DNA of 64,000 nt, taken from positions 1 through 64,000 of the forward strand of contig CAJQNB010000001.1 of NCBI GenBank assembly GCA_905479575.1. The letters run 5' to 3'. Under the pieces are notes generated by a model that was given only the letters and a program-made list of their open reading frames with translations, was not told the origin of the DNA and did not search any database. Each line of letters starts with the position of its first letter. The stretch's first letter is position 1. This DNA is from an uncultured Pseudophaeobacter sp. GTDB lineage: Bacteria; Pseudomonadota; Alphaproteobacteria; Rhodobacterales; Rhodobacteraceae. Below are positions 50,837 to 58,971 of this stretch, piece by piece. The position numbers and the translations under genes are program-made.

Positions 50837-51006
50837 AGCTCCGCCTCCGATCAGGACACCCCCAGTTTGGGAAAATGCGCCCATACGTCCCGCATATCTC
50901 CTTTAGGAAACTTTTCCCCCTTAATCAACAAAAGATGTCCTAGTGAAATTTTGACTGCTGCAAGCATCACGGCTAAGGTTCAACCGCAACAGGAGAAACC
51001 GCCAAC

Positions 51007-51621
51007 ATGGAACCGGTTCAATCAGAAGAAGCAGGGCTCGCGCCCGAGGCAGGCGAAGCCCCGGACGGGCAGGTTCTGGGCAAGATGATTCGCGACGCGC
51101 GCAAGGAAAAGGGCCTGACCCTGGAGGAAGCGGCCAAGGCTGCGGCCATCGGGCGTTCAACCCTGTCAAAGATCGAGAACAACCAGACCCGCCCGAGTTT
51201 TGAGATTATCCGCCGCCTGATGCAGACATTGGAGCTGGAAACGCCGCAATTGTTCGTCCAATCGGCGCAAAGCAGCATTTCGGGGCGCCGTGACTACACC
51301 CTGTCGGGGCGCGGCGAGCATCAGGAAACCAAGACCTATGACCATGAGCTGTTGTGTACCGAGCTCACCAGCAAGCGGATGCTGCCCTATATCAGCACCA
51401 TCAAAGCGCGGGATGTGACCGAATATGACAGCTGGGTACGCCATCGCGGCGAAGAGTTCATGTATGTGATCAGCGGCGATCTGGTGCTCTATACCGAACA
51501 CTATCGCCCGCTCAGCATGACCGCAGGTGATTCGGTCTATTACGACAGCGGCATGGGCCATGGCTGCGTATCCACCAGCGCAGAGGACGCAAAGGTTCTT
51601 TGGGTCTCGCTGGAAATCTGA
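51007..51621 (+). CDS. XRE family regulator with C-terminal cupin domain
   Basis: A 204-residue regulator. The helix-turn-helix is at about 25-80 (MIRDARKEKGLTLEEAAKAA, then GRSTLSKIENNQTRPSFEII). A cupin domain at about 115-200 (RHRGEEFMYVISGDLVLYTEHY, DSVYYDSGMGH) probably binds a small effector. An acidic 20-residue start precedes the HTH. It is divergent from gcvT with a 279-bp gap, so control of the gcv operon is plausible but unproven. Confidence 0.88.
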   Translation: MEPVQSEEAGLAPEAGEAPDGQVLGKMIRDARKEKGLTLEEAAKAAAIGRSTLSKIENNQTRPSFEIIRRLMQTLELETPQLFVQSAQSSISGRRDYTLSGRGEHQETKTYDHELLCTELTSKRMLPYISTIKARDVTEYDSWVRHRGEEFMYVISGDLVLYTEHYRPLSMTAGDSVYYDSGMGHGCVSTSAEDAKVLWVSLEI

Positions 51622-51683
51622 CGCCAGTAACATCAACCTGTGCAGCAGTATCCGCCAGGTCTGCAGCCAAGTCTGCAGCCAGC

Positions 51684-51971
51684 TCAGCAGCCCTCAACGA
51701 TGGTAATGCTGGCCTCGCAGGCGCCTGCGCGGCGGGCGCGGGCATCGGTGTATGCGGGTGAATTGTAGCAGTCGCGCGCCTGTTGCAGGCTATCAAACTG
51801 GATCACCACATGGCGCTGCCAACTGTCGCCCTCCAGGGTTTGTGCACTGCCGCCACGGGCCAGGAATATGGCGCCATACTGCGCAAACGCAGCCGGGGCG
51901 ACCGCCTGGTAACCCAGATAGGCCTCTGGGTCTGTCACTGTGACATGGGCAATCCAATAGGCCTTAGGCAC
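51684..51971 (-). CDS. DUF1330 domain-containing protein
   Basis: A 95-residue dimeric alpha-beta barrel (ferredoxin-like) protein. The start is GTG at 51971, 4 bases after the GntR stop, giving PKAYWIAHVTVTDPEAYLGYQ; GGGA lies upstream. FLARGG and RHVVIQFDSLQQARDCYNSPAY are typical of DUF1330. Such proteins often lie next to catabolic genes and may have a mono-oxygenase or isomerase role; nothing is proven. It is co-transcribed with the GntR gene, opposite the catabolic operon. Confidence 0.85.
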   Translation of the reverse strand: MPKAYWIAHVTVTDPEAYLGYQAVAPAAFAQYGAIFLARGGSAQTLEGDSWQRHVVIQFDSLQQARDCYNSPAYTDARARRAGACEASITIVEGC

Positions 51972-51975
51972 CGGA

Positions 51976-52677
51976 CTATTCCCTTTCTGTCCCCGCCAGC
52001 AGCCGCTCTGCCACGGCTGAGGCATCCGCCAGATGCGCCTCCACCGCGCGGCGTGCCGCCTCGGGGTCGCCTGCAATGATGGCATCACAAATCGCCTGCA
52101 TATGAAACAGCCCAGGCTGGGCCCGGTCGCTGGCTGACAGCGTCATCGCCCGCAACCGGCTGATCCGACCATTGAGCCGATTGACCACCTCCCAGGCGAT
52201 ATGATGGCCGGCGGCCTCAAACATCACCTGATAAAACCCGGTCGAAGCCTTATACAAAGCCCCCGGCTCTACATCTGCGCCGGTCTGGGCAAAGGCCCGT
52301 TTCAGGGCCGCCAGTGCTGCCCGCAAATCGCGGTGCAAGCTGGGCGCGCCAGATCGGGCGCAGGCCATGGCAACCGAAGTCTCGAGCATGCGGCGGATCT
52401 CATAGATCTGGCGCGCATCCTCCCAGCTCAGCGCGGCCACGATGGGGCCGCGATTGGGCAGGATCTCCACCAGCCCTTCGGCCTCAAGGTATCGAATCGT
52501 CTCGCGGATGACCGTCCGGCTGACCCCCAGTTGATCACACAGGGGCCGCTCCACCAGCCGTTCACCTGGGGAAAATACCCCCGCGATGATCGCCTCACGC
52601 ATTTTTTCCTGCACGATTTCACGAAGCGTTGCAGGGGGTTGTTCGATTCTCAGTTGAGCCAGACCAGGGTTTTCCAT
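51976..52677 (-). CDS. GntR family regulator, FadR/FCD subfamily
   Basis: A 233-residue regulator. The N-terminal winged helix has IVQEKMREAIIAGVFSPGERL and CDQLGVSRTVIRETIRYLEAEGLVEI; the C-terminal helical FCD domain (about 85-225) binds a carboxylate-type effector, often with a metal held by Asp and His residues. It diverges from the catabolic operon across a 107-bp gap that holds the palindrome at 52733-52748. It is probably a repressor released by the pathway substrate. Confidence 0.92.
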   Translation of the reverse strand: MENPGLAQLRIEQPPATLREIVQEKMREAIIAGVFSPGERLVERPLCDQLGVSRTVIRETIRYLEAEGLVEILPNRGPIVAALSWEDARQIYEIRRMLETSVAMACARSGAPSLHRDLRAALAALKRAFAQTGADVEPGALYKASTGFYQVMFEAAGHHIAWEVVNRLNGRISRLRAMTLSASDRAQPGLFHMQAICDAIIAGDPEAARRAVEAHLADASAVAERLLAGTERE

Positions 52678-52732
52678 GGGTGCTATCTACCAGCAGTCCT
52701 GCGGCAAGACAATAGATTCTTGACTAACGAGA

Positions 52733-52748
52733 TTATGGTATACCATAA
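52733..52748. promoter_or_regulatory. Perfect 16-bp palindrome, likely GntR operator
   Basis: TTATGGTATACCATAA is a perfect palindrome in the divergent gap, 37 bp before the DUF1185 start and 56 bp before the gntR start. FadR/FCD regulators bind short palindromes of this form (T-G-G-T...A-C-C-A type), so it probably controls both transcripts. Confidence 0.75.
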
Positions 52749-52784
52749 GTTAGCCCAACAGATTCACTCCAACTCAGGTGCCCC

Positions 52785-53387
52785 ATGCCAGCTGTCATTC
52801 GCAAAACTCTCCTCCATATCGAAGAAACCCTGATCGAGGGCGGCAAAGAAGCCGCAACTCCGCTCAAACTGATTGCCGCCATCGCGGTGGTCAAAAACCC
52901 CTGGGCAGGTCGGGGGTTTGTTGAGGACCTGAAGCCGGAAATCCATGACTGCGCGCCAGAGCTGGGCGAGTTGCTGACCAAGATGGTGCTGGATGCTGCC
53001 GGTGGTGGCGACAAGGTCGAAGCCTATGGCAAATCCGCCATTGTCGGGTTGGACGGCGAGGTCGAGCATGCCTCGGCGCTGATCCACACCCTGCGGTTTG
53101 GCAACCACTACCGCGAGGCCGTGGGCGCCAAGAGCTACCTGGCCTTTTGCAACACCCGTGGCCCAGCCAATGCGCCGCTGATGATCCCCTTGATGGATAA
53201 AAACGACGGCGGTCGCCGCTCGCATTATCTCACCATTCAATGCGCGGTGGCGGATGCCCCGGCGGCGGATGAGATTGTCATCGCCCTGGGCGCCTCAATT
53301 GGTGGGCGACCACATCACCGTATTGGTGACCGCTATCAGGATCTAAAGGATCTGGGCCATGATCTCGACAACCCTGCCTCTGTCTGA
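52785..53387 (+). CDS. Amino acid synthesis family protein (DUF1185)
   Basis: A 200-residue protein of Pfam DUF1185 (PF06684). HIEETLIEGGKEAATPLKLIAAIAVVKNPWAG at the start and GKSAIVGLDGEVEHASALIHTLRFGNHYRE in the middle are family features. Structures of family members show a variant of the Bacillus chorismate-mutase fold, and an amino-acid role was suggested from gene context only. It is the first gene of the catabolic operon and overlaps the hydrolase gene by 29 bp. Confidence 0.9.
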   Translation: MPAVIRKTLLHIEETLIEGGKEAATPLKLIAAIAVVKNPWAGRGFVEDLKPEIHDCAPELGELLTKMVLDAAGGGDKVEAYGKSAIVGLDGEVEHASALIHTLRFGNHYREAVGAKSYLAFCNTRGPANAPLMIPLMDKNDGGRRSHYLTIQCAVADAPAADEIVIALGASIGGRPHHRIGDRYQDLKDLGHDLDNPASV

Positions 53388-55101
53388 CCCCTTCGGCAGC
53401 CTCAGCTACCGCGAAGCCGGCAGCGGCGAAGCCCTGGTGTTGATCCATGGGGTCGGCATGCAGAGCGCCGCCTGGGCGCCGCAGATTGAGGCGCTGTCGA
53501 AAACCCATCGGGTCCTGTCGCTGGACATGCCCGGCCACGGTGGCAGCAGCGCCCTGGCAGAAGGTGCCGATCTGGCGGCCTATGTGGCCTGGCTGCATGC
53601 GGCCCTGGGTGCGCTGAATTTGGGCCCGGTCAATCTTGCCGGCCACTCCATGGGGGCGCTGATCGCGGGGGGCTTTGCCTGCACGCATCCCCAAATGCTG
53701 CGCCGGGTTGCGCTGATCAATGGCGTGTTCAGGCGCTCAGACCCGGCCCGGTCTGCGGTGCTGGCCCGTGCTGGCGAAATCAAGGCCGGCAAGGTGGATC
53801 TGGAAACGCCGCTCAGCCGCTGGTTTGGCGATAGCCCGGCTGAACAGCAGGCCCGTGCGCAGGTTGCGCGCTGGCTGTCGCAGGTCGATCAAGCGGGCTA
53901 TGCCACCGCCTATGGCGCCTTTGCCCGGGGCGATGCCACCTATGCAAAAGCCTGGCCACAGATTGCCTGCCCGCTGCTGGCGCTCACCGGTGACGCCGAT
54001 CCAAACTCGACCCCGGCAATGGCCCACGCCATGGCGGATCTGGCCCAGAACGGCACGGCGGAAATTTTGCCCGGCCGCCATATGGTCAATCTGACCGACC
54101 CGGATGCGGTGACACAAAGCCTAAGCCGCTGGTTGCGACGCCCTACACCCAATATAAAGGAGACCCCAATGGCCCCCTCCCCGCTTGATCCGCGCGCCCT
54201 GCGCGACGCCTTTGGCACCTTCCTGACCGGTGTCACCGTGGTCACCAGCCATGACGACACCGGCACACCGCTGGGCTTTACCGCCAATTCCTTTGCCTCG
54301 GTGTCGCTGGACCCGCCGCTGGTGCTGGTCTGCCTGGCCAATAGCTCCCGGAACTTCGAGGCTCTGACCCAGGCCTCCGGCTTTGCGGTGAACATTCTTG
54401 CGGAAGACCAGAAAGACATCTCCAACACCTTTGCGCGACCTGCTGAGGACCGCTTTGCTGCGGTGGACTGGCAGGCCGGGCCCCAGGGCTCGCCCATTTT
54501 GGCCGGGGTTTCGGCCTGGTTTGACTGCAGCATGAATAAAACGGTTGAGGCCGGCGACCATGTGATCCTGATCGGCCAAGTGGAGGCCTTTGACACCAGC
54601 ACCGCCCCTGGTCTGGGCTATGCCCGTGGCGCCTATGTCACTCCCGCCGCCGAGGCAGAGGCGCTGGCCCATGGCGCCAACCTGGTGGTCTCGGCTTTGA
54701 TTGAACGGGCTGGCGAAGTGCTGCTGATCGACGACGGGTTTGGCGGGCTGACCCTGCCGCAAAAACCCGTTGGCCGCGCCGGGGCCTCGGTAGCGCTGAG
54801 CGAGCTGATCACCAGCTGCGGAATTGAGGCGGATCCCGGCTTTATCTACTCGGTCTTTGAAGACGCCGCCCGCGAGCATCAGCATATTTCCTTCCTCTGT
54901 CAGGCTGGCGAAGGCACCCCAAAACAGGGCTGTTTCACGGCTCTGACTGCATCAACCATGATGGAGGTCACCGACCCGGCGCTGCGCATTATGCTGGAGC
55001 GTTTCGCCAGCGAAAGCCGCATGGGCAATTACGGGGTGTTTTACGGCACTCAAACCAGCGGCAATATCCGCAAAATCGTGTCAGGGAGTGCAACGGCATG
55101 A
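53359..55101 (+). CDS. Fused alpha/beta hydrolase and flavin reductase
   Basis: One 580-codon frame with two enzymes. Residues 1-265 are an alpha/beta hydrolase: oxyanion stretch LIHGVG, nucleophile elbow GHSMG, late Asp in TGDADPN and His in GRHMVNL. Residues 271-440 are an FMN-binding flavin reductase (DPRALRDAFGTFLTGVTVVT, FTANSFASVSLDPPLVLVCL). Residues 440-580 look like a Nudix fold lacking the catalytic glutamates. The junction (residues 264-270) is coded by what looks like a ribosome-binding site: AAAGGAG (54156-54162) then ATG at 54169, in frame. So a stop codon between two former genes seems lost, and the reductase may still be made alone. ATGA overlap with the LLM gene. Confidence 0.85.
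   Translation: MISTTLPLSDPFGSLSYREAGSGEALVLIHGVGMQSAAWAPQIEALSKTHRVLSLDMPGHGGSSALAEGADLAAYVAWLHAALGALNLGPVNLAGHSMGALIAGGFACTHPQMLRRVALINGVFRRSDPARSAVLARAGEIKAGKVDLETPLSRWFGDSPAEQQARAQVARWLSQVDQAGYATAYGAFARGDATYAKAWPQIACPLLALTGDADPNSTPAMAHAMADLAQNGTAEILPGRHMVNLTDPDAVTQSLSRWLRRPTPNIKETPMAPSPLDPRALRDAFGTFLTGVTVVTSHDDTGTPLGFTANSFASVSLDPPLVLVCLANSSRNFEALTQASGFAVNILAEDQKDISNTFARPAEDRFAAVDWQAGPQGSPILAGVSAWFDCSMNKTVEAGDHVILIGQVEAFDTSTAPGLGYARGAYVTPAAEAEALAHGANLVVSALIERAGEVLLIDDGFGGLTLPQKPVGRAGASVALSELITSCGIEADPGFIYSVFEDAAREHQHISFLCQAGEGTPKQGCFTALTASTMMEVTDPALRIMLERFASESRMGNYGVFYGTQTSGNIRKIVSGSATA
54156..54171 (+). promoter_or_regulatory. Internal ribosome-binding site and ATG for the flavin reductase half
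   Basis: AAAGGAG, a 6-base spacer and ATG, in frame with the upstream hydrolase. This is the best ribosome-binding site in the operon. It suggests that a separate 310-residue reductase is made besides the 580-residue fusion. Confidence 0.65.
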
Positions 55102-56135
55102 AGTTTTCCTTGTTTGCCCATATGGAGCGGATCTCACCGGATCAGGACCAAAAGCAGCTGTATGACGAGTTCATAGAACTGTGCAAAATCGCCGATCGCG
55201 GCGGCATGCATGCGATCTGGACGGGGGAGCACCACGGGATGAATTTCACCATCTCGCCCAACCCGTTTCTGAACCTCGTTGATGTGGCCCGCCATACGGA
55301 AAACGTGCGGCTGGGCACTGGTACCGTGATTGCCCCCTTCTGGCACCCGATCCGTCTGGCGGGTGAGGCGGCACTGACCGATATCATCACCGATGGGCGC
55401 TTGGATCTGGGCATTGCCCGTGGCGCCTATTCCTTTGAGTACGAGCGCATGATGCCCGGCATGGAGGCCTGGGAAGCAGGTCAGCGCATGCGCGAGCTGA
55501 TCCCCGCTGTGCAGGGGCTTTGGCAGGGCGATTATGCCCAGGAGGGAGAGTTCCATTCCTTCCCAAAAACCACCTCCGCCCCCAAGCCCGTGCAGCAGGA
55601 CGGCCCGCCGATCTGGGTTGCCGCCCGCGATCCCAACAGCCATGAGTTTGCTGTCGCCAATCACTGCAATGTGCAGGTGACGCCGCTATGGCAGGGCGAT
55701 GGTGAGATCAGCAGCCTGATGCAGCGTTTCAACGATGCCTGCGCCAAACACCCCGACACCCCGCGCCCCAAGATCATGCTGCTGCTGCACACCTATGTCG
55801 CCGACAGCGCCGAAGACGTGAAGCAGGCCGCAGCAGAGCTGAACCGCTTCTACTGCTACTTTGGCGCCTGGTTCAAAAACGAACGCGCCGTTGATCAGGG
55901 CCTGATCACACCGCTCTCAGATGAAGAAATCGCCGCGCATCCTTTCTACTCGCCGGAGGCGATGGAACGTGATCTGGTGATCGCCGAACCTGCAGGTGTT
56001 ATTGACCGGATCAAGACATATGAGGCCCTGGGCTATGATGAGTACTCCTTCTGGATCGATTCCAGCATGAGCTTTGAGCGCAAAAAGGCCTCGCTTGAGC
56101 GGTTCATCCATGAGGTCATGCCCGCCTTTGCCTAA
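55098..56135 (+). CDS. LLM class flavin-dependent monooxygenase
   Basis: A 345-residue luciferase-like monooxygenase that uses reduced FMN, presumably supplied by the fused reductase just upstream (4-bp overlap). It starts MKFSLFAHMERISPDQDQ. WTGEHHG, VRLGTGTVIAPFWHPIRLAGE and LDLGIARGAYSFEYERM are class motifs of the luciferase alpha-type group. Relatives cleave cyclic substrates (RutA opens uracil; others attack pyridine or alkanes). The position between reductase and aldehyde dehydrogenase fits a ring-opening step that yields an aldehyde. Confidence 0.9.
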   Translation: MKFSLFAHMERISPDQDQKQLYDEFIELCKIADRGGMHAIWTGEHHGMNFTISPNPFLNLVDVARHTENVRLGTGTVIAPFWHPIRLAGEAALTDIITDGRLDLGIARGAYSFEYERMMPGMEAWEAGQRMRELIPAVQGLWQGDYAQEGEFHSFPKTTSAPKPVQQDGPPIWVAARDPNSHEFAVANHCNVQVTPLWQGDGEISSLMQRFNDACAKHPDTPRPKIMLLLHTYVADSAEDVKQAAAELNRFYCYFGAWFKNERAVDQGLITPLSDEEIAAHPFYSPEAMERDLVIAEPAGVIDRIKTYEALGYDEYSFWIDSSMSFERKKASLERFIHEVMPAFA

Positions 56136-56163
56136 AGGCCGCCGTCGCACAAAAGGACAGATC

Positions 56164-57627
56164 ATGCAGCAGTTCCATCACTATATCGGCGGCCAGTTTG
56201 AGGCCGGATCAGCCCAGTTTGATAGCCTGGATCCCGCCACCGGCGCGGCCTGGGCCAGGATGCCAGAGGCCAGCCCAGCGGATGTGGACCGGGCCGTTGA
56301 CGCCGCCGAGGCCGCCTTTTATGCGCCCGACTGGGCAGAAATGACCGCCAGCCAGCGCGGCAAGCTGTTGCTGCGGCTGGCGGATCTGGTGGCCGAAAAC
56401 GCCCCGCGTCTGGCCGAGCTGGAAACCCGCGACACCGGCAAGATCATCCGCGAGACCTCAGCCCAGATTGCCTATGTGGCGGAGTACTACCGCTATTATG
56501 CCGGACTGGCGGATAAGATCGAAGGCGCGCATCTGCCCATTGATAAACCCGACATGGAGGTCTGGCTGCGGCGCGAACCCCTGGGGGTGGTGGCCGCCAT
56601 TGTCCCCTGGAACTCGCAACTGTTTCTGTCGGCGGTCAAGATCGGCCCGGCGCTGGCCGCAGGTTGCACCGTGGTGCTGAAGGCCTCAGAAGAAGCCCCG
56701 GCGCCACTGCTGGAATTTGCCCGTATTTTTGATCAGGCGGGTTTTCCGCCCGGTGTGCTCAACGTGATGACCGGCGGGGCGGCAGCGGGGGCGGCGCTGA
56801 CCTCGCATCCCAAGGTTGCCCATGTGGCCTTTACCGGCGGGCCGGAAACCGCCCGCCATATTGTCCGCAACTCCGCCGAAAACCTGGCCTCCACCTCGCT
56901 GGAGCTAGGGGGCAAATCGCCCTTTATCGTCTTTGAAGACGCCGACATCGACAGCGCGGTGAATGCGCAGATCTCGGGCATCTTTGCCGCCACTGGCCAA
57001 AGCTGCGTCGCCGGGTCACGGCTGGTGATCGCCAGCTCAATCAAGGATCAGTTCCTGGCGAGATTGAAACAAAAGGCCGAGGCCGTGGTGATCGGCGCCC
57101 CAGATGATATGGCGACCGAGGTGGGCCCGCTATGCACCCAAGCGCAGCGTGACCATGCACTGGCGCTGATTGCCGCCTCCACCACAGCAGGTGCCAAGCT
57201 GGTCACCGGGGGCGTCGCGCCTGATCGGCCGGGCTACTACTTTCCGCCCACCATTCTGGATTGCTCCGATGCGCCGGACGCCCCCTGTCTGCACACAGAA
57301 TTCTTTGGCCCGGTTTTGTCAGTCGTCAGTTTCAACACTGAGGCCGAAGCCCTGGCCATCGCCAATGATACCCAGTTTGGCCTTGCCTCGGGTGTGTTCA
57401 CGCAAAGCCTGACACGGGCCCATCGGATGATCCGGGGCATTCGTGCCGGCATCGTCTGGGTCAACACCTATCGGGCGGTTTCTCCCATTGCGCCCTTTGG
57501 CGGTCACGGGTTGTCAGGGCATGGCCGCGAAGGCGGTTTGCAGGCGGCGCTGGACTATACCAAGGTCAAAGCGGTCTGGCTGCGCACCTCTGACGATCCG
57601 ATCCCGGATCCCTTTGTGATGCGCTAA
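56164..57627 (+). CDS. NAD(P)-dependent aldehyde dehydrogenase of the catabolic operon
   Basis: A 487-residue ALDH. The ATG at 56164 (MQQFHHYIGGQFEAGS) has AAAGGA upstream. IVPWNSQLFL, FTGGPETA, SLELGGKSPFIVFEDADID and the nucleophile cysteine in ATGQSCVAGSR are intact. It differs clearly from the ALDH at 34.9 kb. It probably oxidises the aldehyde produced by the LLM enzyme. Confidence 0.9.
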   Translation: MQQFHHYIGGQFEAGSAQFDSLDPATGAAWARMPEASPADVDRAVDAAEAAFYAPDWAEMTASQRGKLLLRLADLVAENAPRLAELETRDTGKIIRETSAQIAYVAEYYRYYAGLADKIEGAHLPIDKPDMEVWLRREPLGVVAAIVPWNSQLFLSAVKIGPALAAGCTVVLKASEEAPAPLLEFARIFDQAGFPPGVLNVMTGGAAAGAALTSHPKVAHVAFTGGPETARHIVRNSAENLASTSLELGGKSPFIVFEDADIDSAVNAQISGIFAATGQSCVAGSRLVIASSIKDQFLARLKQKAEAVVIGAPDDMATEVGPLCTQAQRDHALALIAASTTAGAKLVTGGVAPDRPGYYFPPTILDCSDAPDAPCLHTEFFGPVLSVVSFNTEAEALAIANDTQFGLASGVFTQSLTRAHRMIRGIRAGIVWVNTYRAVSPIAPFGGHGLSGHGREGGLQAALDYTKVKAVWLRTSDDPIPDPFVMR

Positions 57628-57769
57628 GCCCGCCGACAAGGTTGGGCCGAGGGGTGCCGGGGTTTTAGCAGGGGCTTTGAATTGAAGCTTTGGCATGGGC
57701 ATTGCGCGATTTCTGCCTATGGTGGACATAGGCAGGACACCGCTGTCTTGTCCCAAAGGAGCCGATGAC

Positions 57770-58468
57770 ATGACCAAATCCCTGTTCCCCCTGCCAGAGC
57801 CGCTGATCATTCCCGTCCACGGGGAAGAGCGCGGCTATCCGGTAGGTCGCATTTTCTGCGTTGGGCGCAACTATGCGGCGCATGCCGCCGAAATGGGGGT
57901 CGAGGTCGACCGGGAGGCGCCGTTCTATTTCACCAAATCCAGCGCCAATGCGGTGCTGAGTGGCAGCAGCTGCCCCTACCCCCCCGGCACCGAGAACTTT
58001 CACTATGAAATGGAGCTGGCCCTGGCCATTGGCGCGCCGGTGTTTCGCGCCACCCCCGCTGAGGCCAACGCCGCCATCTATGGCTATGGCTGCGCTCTGG
58101 ACATGACCCGGCGCGATTTGCAGATCCGCGAGCGCAAAAAGCAGCGCCCCTGGGATCTGGGTAAAGATCTGGAACAGGGCACCGTCTTTGCCCCACTGAC
58201 CAAGGCGAGCGATTGGGGGCCGGTGACGGATCAGCGGATTTGGTTGACGCTGGACGGCGACACCAAACAGGATGCCACCCTGACCGAACTGATCTGGTCG
58301 GTTGAGGAAATCATCTGCCACCTGTCCGGTTTCTACCATTTGCGTCCCGGTGACCTGATCCTGACGGGCACCCCTGCCGGGGTCGGACCCGCCCTGGCCG
58401 GGCAACATATGCAGGGTGGAATCACCGGTCTTGCTCCGATCTCGCTGCATCTCTCAGATGCCGCATAG
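57770..58468 (+). CDS. Fumarylacetoacetate hydrolase family protein
   Basis: A 232-residue FAH-fold enzyme; ATG at 57770 has AAAGGAG 8 bases upstream. RIFCVGRNYAAHAAEMG, FYFTKSSANAV and the metal-binding glutamates in FHYEMELALAIG are conserved, with GDLILTGTPAGVGP near the end. Size and sequence are closest to fumarylpyruvate/acylpyruvate hydrolases. It may cleave a diketo acid late in the pathway. It is the last gene before a 500-bp gap. Confidence 0.9.
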   Translation: MTKSLFPLPEPLIIPVHGEERGYPVGRIFCVGRNYAAHAAEMGVEVDREAPFYFTKSSANAVLSGSSCPYPPGTENFHYEMELALAIGAPVFRATPAEANAAIYGYGCALDMTRRDLQIRERKKQRPWDLGKDLEQGTVFAPLTKASDWGPVTDQRIWLTLDGDTKQDATLTELIWSVEEIICHLSGFYHLRPGDLILTGTPAGVGPALAGQHMQGGITGLAPISLHLSDAA

Positions 58469-58971
58469 TCTTCAACCATAGAGCGTGATCAGGTACGAAA
58501 GGTACAATGCTATGTGCGCTCGGTCCATTCGCAAAGGCACCTCTGCTTTGCATATTAGAGCTTAAACCGCTCTGGCAGGGACAGGCACCGGCACGGGCGC
58601 CACGGGAAAATGCAGAAACCAGCCTGTGCGTTCTTGTCGCCTTAGTGTCCGGCAAAGAGGGATTGAAAAACGCGATACATAGTGCTGATATGTATCACGC
58701 CGTGGGATGGGGCCGGAAATTCGTAACATGTCTGTGTCATATTGGGGGACGGGAACCGATGACATCTCTGACCGCTGAATTCATGAGTGAGAAATACATA
58801 ATCCGGCATTGATAGTTACAAATGCACCCAATAGCAGAGGGTCAGCCTGTTCCTTTCGCGAAGAAATTTCAGCGTTCTGGAAACAAAATGGAAAGAATCG
58901 AGCCTCCTGTTGCAATATCGTTTTCCGACGGCGATAGGATGGTAAATTATAAGGTCAAAGGGAGGAATCAT
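58469..58971 (+). other. 503-bp intergenic region upstream of the TRAP transporter
   Basis: No gene is supported here; a 101-codon frame at 58507-58812 lacks a ribosome-binding site and any recognisable domain. It holds a GGTAC direct repeat (58490-58516) and a perfect 8-bp inverted repeat, GATACATA (58674-58681) and TATGTATC (58689-58696), with a 7-base spacer. It probably carries the dctP promoter and its control. Confidence 0.6.
58674..58696. promoter_or_regulatory. Inverted repeat upstream of dctP
   Basis: GATACATA, GTGCTGA spacer, TATGTATC. It is A/T-rich and has no T-run, so it looks like an operator rather than a terminator. It differs from the GntR palindrome at 52.7 kb, so another regulator may act here. 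Confidence 0.4.

Noticed and set aside
50728..51006. Glycine riboswitch upstream of gcvT
   Set aside because: The tandem aptamer consensus is not visible in the gap on the minus strand.
58507..58812. 101-codon frame upstream of dctP
   Set aside because: No ribosome-binding site, no domain, and mixed codon use. Left as intergenic.
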